This document shows, piece by piece, positions 14,900-20,701 of a stretch of DNA of 20,701 bases. Made by a program: the position numbers and the translations under genes. The notes beneath the pieces were generated by a model. It did no database searches and had not been told where the DNA came from. It was given only the letters and a program-made list of their open reading frames with translations. This DNA comes from Methyloprofundus sp. (lineage in GTDB: Bacteria > Pseudomonadota > Gammaproteobacteria > Methylococcales > Methylomonadaceae). Within the stretch, counting starts at the first letter, position 1. Each line of letters starts with the position of its first letter. Where the stretch lies: the NCBI GenBank assembly GCA_030636485.1, contig DAOVWV010000001.1:1-20701 (forward strand), in the 5' to 3' direction.

Positions 14900-16618
14900 A
14901 TGGCTGGCCGGATACCTCACTCTTTTATAGATGACCTCTTGGTTAGGGTTGATATAGTCGACCTGGTTGATTCCTATGTTCCACTGAAAAAGGCGGGTAG
15001 TAGTTTTGTAGCGCGCTGCCCTTTTCATACTGAAAAAACCCCCAGTTTTGCGGTAACACGCAACAAGCAGCTTTATCATTGCTTTGGCTGTGGTGCAGGG
15101 GGAAATGCCATTACTTTTTTAATGGACTATCGGCACCTTGATTTTGTTGAGGCGGTAGAGGATCTGGCGGATTTTGTAGGCGTACAAGTGCCTAGAGAAT
15201 CTGGAGGCATACCCACTAAAAAAAACAACAGCACTGAAATCTTTCAACTGCTTGAGCAAGCAGCGAGTTTTTATGTGGAGCAACTTAGAAATAATGTGAC
15301 GGCCAAGGTGGCTGTTGATTATTTTAAGGCGCGTGGTTTGAGCGGCGAGGTCGCACGTGAATTTCAGCTTGGTTATGCACCTGATAGCTGGGACGCATTA
15401 AGCAAGCGCTTTGACAGCCAAAAACTAATTGATGCGGGACTGGCGGTTGCAAAAGAGGGCGGCTCCTCGTACGATCGTTTCCGAGGGCGGGTCATTTTCC
15501 CTATTCGCGATAGGCGTGGTCGGGTTCTGGGTTTTGGTGGCCGGGTTCTTGATGACACTTTGCCAAAGTACCTCAACTCACCAGAGACGAGTGTTTTTCA
15601 CAAAGGACGCGAAGTATATGGCTTATACGAACTATTAAGTAAGAATGCAAAACCAGGGCGCATCGTTGTTGTCGAAGGTTATATGGATGTTATTGCTTTG
15701 GCGCAGTTTGGCCTGGGCTATTCTGTTGCAACCTTGGGAACGGCAACCTCAAAAGAACACATGGAGCTACTGTTCCGCTTTACAACAGAGCTAATACTTT
15801 GTTTTGATGGCGATAAAGCCGGAAGAAAAGCATCCTGGCGAGCAGTTGAGGCCGCTTTTCCCTGTCTTCGTGATGGTCGCCAGGTGAGAATTATGCAGTT
15901 GCCTGTCGGGGCGGATCCTGATACATTGATTAGAGAGCATGGGCTGGAAGACTTTGAAAGGCGCATCAGTTCTGCGCAGACTTTATCAGACTTTTTTTTT
16001 GAACGCCTTAGTCAGGGCTTGAATCTAGGCGAGATGGAAGGGCGAGCCAGCTTGGTTAATAAGGCAAAAAGCTATCTGCAAAAACTACCTAATGGTATTT
16101 TTCAGGATTTAATGCAGAGCAAATTAAGTGTCTTGACTAAAGTTGAGAAACTGGATTTTTTTCAAAAGACAACTACACTTAAAAGCCTAGGGCATAAGCA
16201 AAAACAGGCAGACAAGAAATTGTCACCCGTTAGAGTGGTTATTTCCTTGCTGTTGCAAAACCCTGATTTTATAGAACTGTTCGAGCAAAAAGAAATAGAA
16301 TGGTCGATGATTAATTTAGCGGGCGCTGATTTATTAAGGCAAGTAGTTGAAATTATTGCGCAGCACCCCAATATCAATCAGTCTCAGCTAGTCGAGTCTT
16401 TTAGGGGGCAGGAAGTCGAGAAATATATTAATATCATGATGAATCATGATTTTCTTATTTCAGGAACAGGATTAAAGGAAGAATTTTCAGGTGCAATCGA
16501 TAGACTAATTCAACAGGGAAAGGATAGTCGTTTTGGTGAGTTATATGCAAAACAAAAGGTGAAAGGCTTAAGCGAACACGAGCAACAGGAAATGTTAAGC
16601 CTGGCAAACCCCAAATAA
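14900..16618 (+). CDS. dnaG: DNA primase
   Basis: DnaG synthesises the RNA primers of DNA replication, recruited to the fork by DnaB helicase. 572 residues (E. coli 581). The zinc-binding domain holds C40, H43, C61 and C64 (CPFH, then HCFGCGAGG). The catalytic core includes RFRGRVIFPIRDRRGRVLGFGGR (about 191-213). The TOPRIM acids are E259 in VVEGYMDV and D303/D305 in CFDGDKAG. The C-terminal third is the helical DnaB-binding domain and is the least conserved part. The ribosome binding site is almost absent (AACTGATC before ATG); weak initiation of dnaG is a known feature in E. coli and fits the low need for primase compared with S21 and sigma-70. Confidence 0.97.
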   Translation: MAGRIPHSFIDDLLVRVDIVDLVDSYVPLKKAGSSFVARCPFHTEKTPSFAVTRNKQLYHCFGCGAGGNAITFLMDYRHLDFVEAVEDLADFVGVQVPRESGGIPTKKNNSTEIFQLLEQAASFYVEQLRNNVTAKVAVDYFKARGLSGEVAREFQLGYAPDSWDALSKRFDSQKLIDAGLAVAKEGGSSYDRFRGRVIFPIRDRRGRVLGFGGRVLDDTLPKYLNSPETSVFHKGREVYGLYELLSKNAKPGRIVVVEGYMDVIALAQFGLGYSVATLGTATSKEHMELLFRFTTELILCFDGDKAGRKASWRAVEAAFPCLRDGRQVRIMQLPVGADPDTLIREHGLEDFERRISSAQTLSDFFFERLSQGLNLGEMEGRASLVNKAKSYLQKLPNGIFQDLMQSKLSVLTKVEKLDFFQKTTTLKSLGHKQKQADKKLSPVRVVISLLLQNPDFIELFEQKEIEWSMINLAGADLLRQVVEIIAQHPNINQSQLVESFRGQEVEKYINIMMNHDFLISGTGLKEEFSGAIDRLIQQGKDSRFGELYAKQKVKGLSEHEQQEMLSLANPK

Positions 16619-16629
16619 AGCAATTTTCT

Positions 16630-16653
16630 CATACCATTACGGTATGGATTTTT
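16630..16653 (+). terminator. Terminator-like hairpin between dnaG and rpoD
   Basis: CATACC (16630-16635) and GGTATG (16641-16646) form a 6-bp stem with a 5-base loop, followed by GATTTTT. The stem is short and not GC-rich, so it should act as a leaky terminator or an mRNA processing and stability element rather than a full stop. It sits 12 bases before the rpoD start and just ahead of its AAGAG ribosome binding site. Confidence 0.5.
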
Positions 16654-16664
16654 AAGAGTAAATC

Positions 16665-18476
16665 ATGAATCAACAACAACAACAATCCCAACTGAAACAA
16701 TTAATTGCCAAAGGCAAGGCGCAGGGCTATTTAACTTATGCCGAAGTTAATGATCACCTGCCGAATGATATTGTTGATCCTGAGCAAATCGAAGACATTA
16801 TAGGCATGATTAATGGTCTTGGAATCAGGGTTCATGAATCAGCACCAGAAGATGATGATGGTCTATCCAGTGACGAAGTCGTTACAACGGATGATGACGA
16901 TGCAGAGGAAGTTGCTGCACTTGCATCGGTTGATAGTGAATTTGGGCGCACCACTGACCCGGTTAGAATGTATATGCGCGAAATGGGATCCGTGGGGCTT
17001 TTAACCCGGCCAGAAGAGCTAAAGATTGCTCGCAGGATCGAAGAAGGACAGCGCCAGATTGTGCGTGCGGTTTCCCGCTCACGCTTTGTGGTAGAAGCAT
17101 TATTGGTTGATTTTGAAACAGTAGGCGAGGAAGGCGGGTTGCGCCTGAGCGATATGCTCAGTGACTTCATTGATTTAAATGAGCCTGACTATGATGATTC
17201 CAAAGTTGCCGCAGTGCCAGGTGATAAAGTTGACGATACAGAGGAAGTCGTTGAACCAACTGGCCCTACCATAGAAGAAGCTCGAGAAAAAGTGGCGGCA
17301 ATCACCAAGGCCTACAAGGCGGTTGAGGCATCTTTAAAAAAGAATGGTTATCAACACGAAAAAACAGAGCTAGCCATGCATACCCTCAGCGACCATTTTC
17401 TTGAAATCAAGTGGGCACCCGCGTATTTCAAAAAACTGGTTAGCATGATAACCAGCGTTACCGCTCGCATACGTGAGCAGGAAAGACTGCTGATGGATAT
17501 ATGTGTCAAGCAGGCAAAAATAAACCGCAACGATTTTATTGATAGTTTTATCGGCCATGAATCAAATTTAAAGTGGCTCTCCCGTTTTGCCGCAGAAGAC
17601 GAAGCGATTGCTGCCATTCTAAAAAGCAAAGATAAGGAAATCAAAAGAGCTCAAAACCATTTAGGTACCATTGAAGAAACGCATGGATTAGCAATAACCG
17701 AACTTAAAGATATTAGTCGCCGTGTTTCTTTAGGTGAGGCAAAGTCGAGACGCGCCAAAAAAGATATGATTGAAGCCAATCTGCGGCTGGTGATTTCAAT
17801 TGCCAAAAAATACACCAACCGTGGTCTGCAATTTCTGGATTTAATCCAGGAAGGAAATATTGGCCTAATGAAAGCCGTTGATAAATTTGAATATCGCCGT
17901 GGCTATAAATTTTCTACCTATGCAACTTGGTGGATACGTCAGGCCATCACGCGCTCTATTGCGGATCAGGCAAGAACCATTCGTATTCCGGTGCATATGA
18001 TTGAAACGATCAATAAATTAAATCGTATTTCTCGGCAGATTATGCAGGAAAAAGGCAGAGAGGCAACACCTGAAGAGTTGGCTTTGGAAATGGAAATGCC
18101 GGAAGATAAGGTGCGTAAAGTGCTAAAAATCGCAAAAGAGCCAATCTCCATGGAAACCCCTATTGGTGATGATGAAGATTCGCATTTAGGTGACTTTATT
18201 GAAGATTCAAAGATGCTTTCACCTGTAGAATCTGCTACAATACAGGGCTTGAAAGAATCGACTCAAGGCGTACTGGCAGGATTAACGGCACGTGAGTCGA
18301 AAGTGCTGCGTATGCGCTTTGGTATCAATATGAATACTGACCATACACTAGAAGAAGTGGGTAAACAGTTTGATGTGACTCGTGAGCGCATCAGACAAAT
18401 TGAGGCAAAAGCCTTACGTAAACTACGTCACCCCTCACGTTCAGATCAGCTTAGATGCTTTCTGGATACAGAGTAA
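16665..18476 (+). CDS. rpoD: RNA polymerase primary sigma factor RpoD (sigma-70)
   Basis: RpoD directs RNA polymerase to housekeeping promoters. 603 residues (E. coli 613). Region 1.1 spans about 1-80, followed by an acidic linker; region 1.2 begins at D98 ([11 protein letters not shown]). The large non-conserved region of proteobacterial primary sigmas spans about 131-360. Region 2 (about 364-435) contains [20 protein letters not shown] and the -10-reading [18 protein letters not shown]. Region 3 follows, and region 4 ends with the -35-reading helix-turn-helix [20 protein letters not shown] (about 561-580) and [17 protein letters not shown]. The Gln-rich start (NQQQQQSQ) is usual. The ribosome binding site is AAGAG. 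The tRNA gene starts 24 bp after its stop with no terminator between. Confidence 0.98.
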   Translation: MNQQQQQSQLKQLIAKGKAQGYLTYAEVNDHLPNDIVDPEQIEDIIGMINGLGIRVHESAPEDDDGLSSDEVVTTDDDDAEEVAALASVDSEFGRTTDPVRMYMREMGSVGLLTRPEELKIARRIEEGQRQIVRAVSRSRFVVEALLVDFETVGEEGGLRLSDMLSDFIDLNEPDYDDSKVAAVPGDKVDDTEEVVEPTGPTIEEAREKVAAITKAYKAVEASLKKNGYQHEKTELAMHTLSDHFLEIKWAPAYFKKLVSMITSVTARIREQERLLMDICVKQAKINRNDFIDSFIGHESNLKWLSRFAAEDEAIAAILKSKDKEIKRAQNHLGTIEETHGLAITELKDISRRVSLGEAKSRRAKKDMIEANLRLVISIAKKYTNRGLQFLDLIQEGNIGLMKAVDKFEYRRGYKFSTYATWWIRQAITRSIADQARTIRIPVHMIETINKLNRISRQIMQEKGREATPEELALEMEMPEDKVRKVLKIAKEPISMETPIGDDEDSHLGDFIEDSKMLSPVESATIQGLKESTQGVLAGLTARESKVLRMRFGINMNTDHTLEEVGKQFDVTRERIRQIEAKALRKLRHPSRSDQLRCFLDTE

Positions 18477-18500
18477 AGCTTATTCCAGTTAAATAGTTTA

Positions 18501-18577
18501 GGGCCCTTAGCTCAGTTGGTTAGAGCATCCGACTCATAATCGGCAGGTCCCCAGTTCGAGTCTGGGAGGGCCCACCA
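18501..18577 (+). tRNA. tRNA with CAU anticodon, probably tRNA-Ile2 (lysidine type)
   Basis: The full cloverleaf can be drawn: acceptor GGGCCCT/AGGGCCC, discriminator A, encoded CCA (18575-18577), D-arm GCTC/GAGC, anticodon loop CTCATAA, 5-base variable loop AGGTC, T-arm CCCAG/CTGGG with TTCGAGT. The anticodon is CAT (18535-18537). The CCTTAGCTCAGT opening resembles E. coli tRNA-Ile2 (ileX) more than elongator tRNA-Met, so the wobble C is probably converted to lysidine by TilS to read AUA. The top pair of the anticodon stem (27-43) is a U-C mismatch. Generic tools may label it Met. Confidence 0.88.
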
Positions 18578-18583
18578 TCCTTT

Positions 18584-18611
18584 AAAAGGCTGCTTTATGC
18601 AGCCTTTTTTT
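18584..18611 (+). terminator. Intrinsic terminator after the tRNA
   Basis: A 10-bp perfect stem, AAAAGGCTGC (18584-18593) with GCAGCCTTTT (18599-18608), has a TTTAT loop and a run of seven T residues (18605-18611). It ends the rpsU-yqeY-dnaG-rpoD-tRNA transcription unit and insulates metK. Confidence 0.9.
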
Positions 18612-18628
18612 ATAGCTGGTGTTATGGA

Positions 18629-18656
18629 TTTCAAAGGCATCAGTTTTTTGTATAAC
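18629..18656 (+). promoter_or_regulatory. Candidate metK promoter
   Basis: TTTCAA (18629-18634), a 16-base spacer and TATAAC (18651-18656, 5 of 6 to consensus, preceded by TTG) lie downstream of the terminator. The predicted start near 18663 leaves a leader of roughly 22 bases, too short for a SAM or SAH riboswitch. It is a consensus match only. Confidence 0.4.
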
Positions 18657-18684
18657 TATCCCTTGTTAAAGAAGGACCATATTT

Positions 18685-20701
<2,017 letters not shown>

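Overview
The window reads as a stretch of ordinary chromosome from a gammaproteobacterium of moderate-to-low GC content. The basis is the gene content and gene order. lptD-surA sits divergent from amgK-murU, and tsaD sits divergent from rpsU-yqeY-dnaG-rpoD with a tRNA behind rpoD. From memory, both arrangements resemble those of Pseudomonas and relatives. AhcY (S-adenosylhomocysteine hydrolase) instead of an LuxS route argues against enterobacteria. The genus cannot be fixed from the sequence; a methylotroph or sulfur-oxidiser-like lineage is possible but is a guess.

Layout. Positions 1-1464 (minus): a truncated HI0933/YhiN-type flavoprotein preceded by a small cupin protein. Positions 1456-2088 (plus): an exported START-domain lipid-binding protein whose start codon collides with that of the cupin. 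Positions 2100-3269 (minus): rnd (RNase D). Positions 3349-7656 (minus): a tight lptD-surA-(DbpA-type RNA-binding protein) operon for outer-membrane assembly. Positions 7768-11052 (plus): amgK-murU (peptidoglycan recycling), then an ABC permease and ATPase without a binding protein, closed by a strong bidirectional terminator. Positions 11145-12311 (minus): a stand-alone ugd (UDP-glucose dehydrogenase) with a leader rich in dyads. Positions 12591-13019 (plus): a YcgN-family CxxCxxCC protein. Positions 13057-14085 (minus): tsaD. Positions 14197-18577 (plus): the macromolecular-synthesis operon rpsU-yqeY-dnaG-rpoD followed by a CAU-anticodon tRNA (probably tRNA-Ile2) and a terminator. Positions 18685-20701 (plus): metK-ahcY, the SAM cycle, with ahcY running off the window.

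How the genes work together. The left-centre block is envelope biology: LPS export (LptD), outer-membrane protein folding (SurA), and MurNAc salvage to UDP-MurNAc (AmgK, MurU). The right block couples translation, replication priming, transcription initiation and tRNA supply. No mobile element, CRISPR array, prophage or toxin-antitoxin module is visible, and no gap between genes exceeds 300 bases. The less ordinary items are the helicase-less DEAD-box C-terminal protein in the surA operon, mutually exclusive stem-loops in the lptD leader, dyads overlapping a candidate ugd promoter, the colliding cupin/START start codons, and a terminator-like hairpin between dnaG and rpoD. I see no convincing wholly new multi-gene system.
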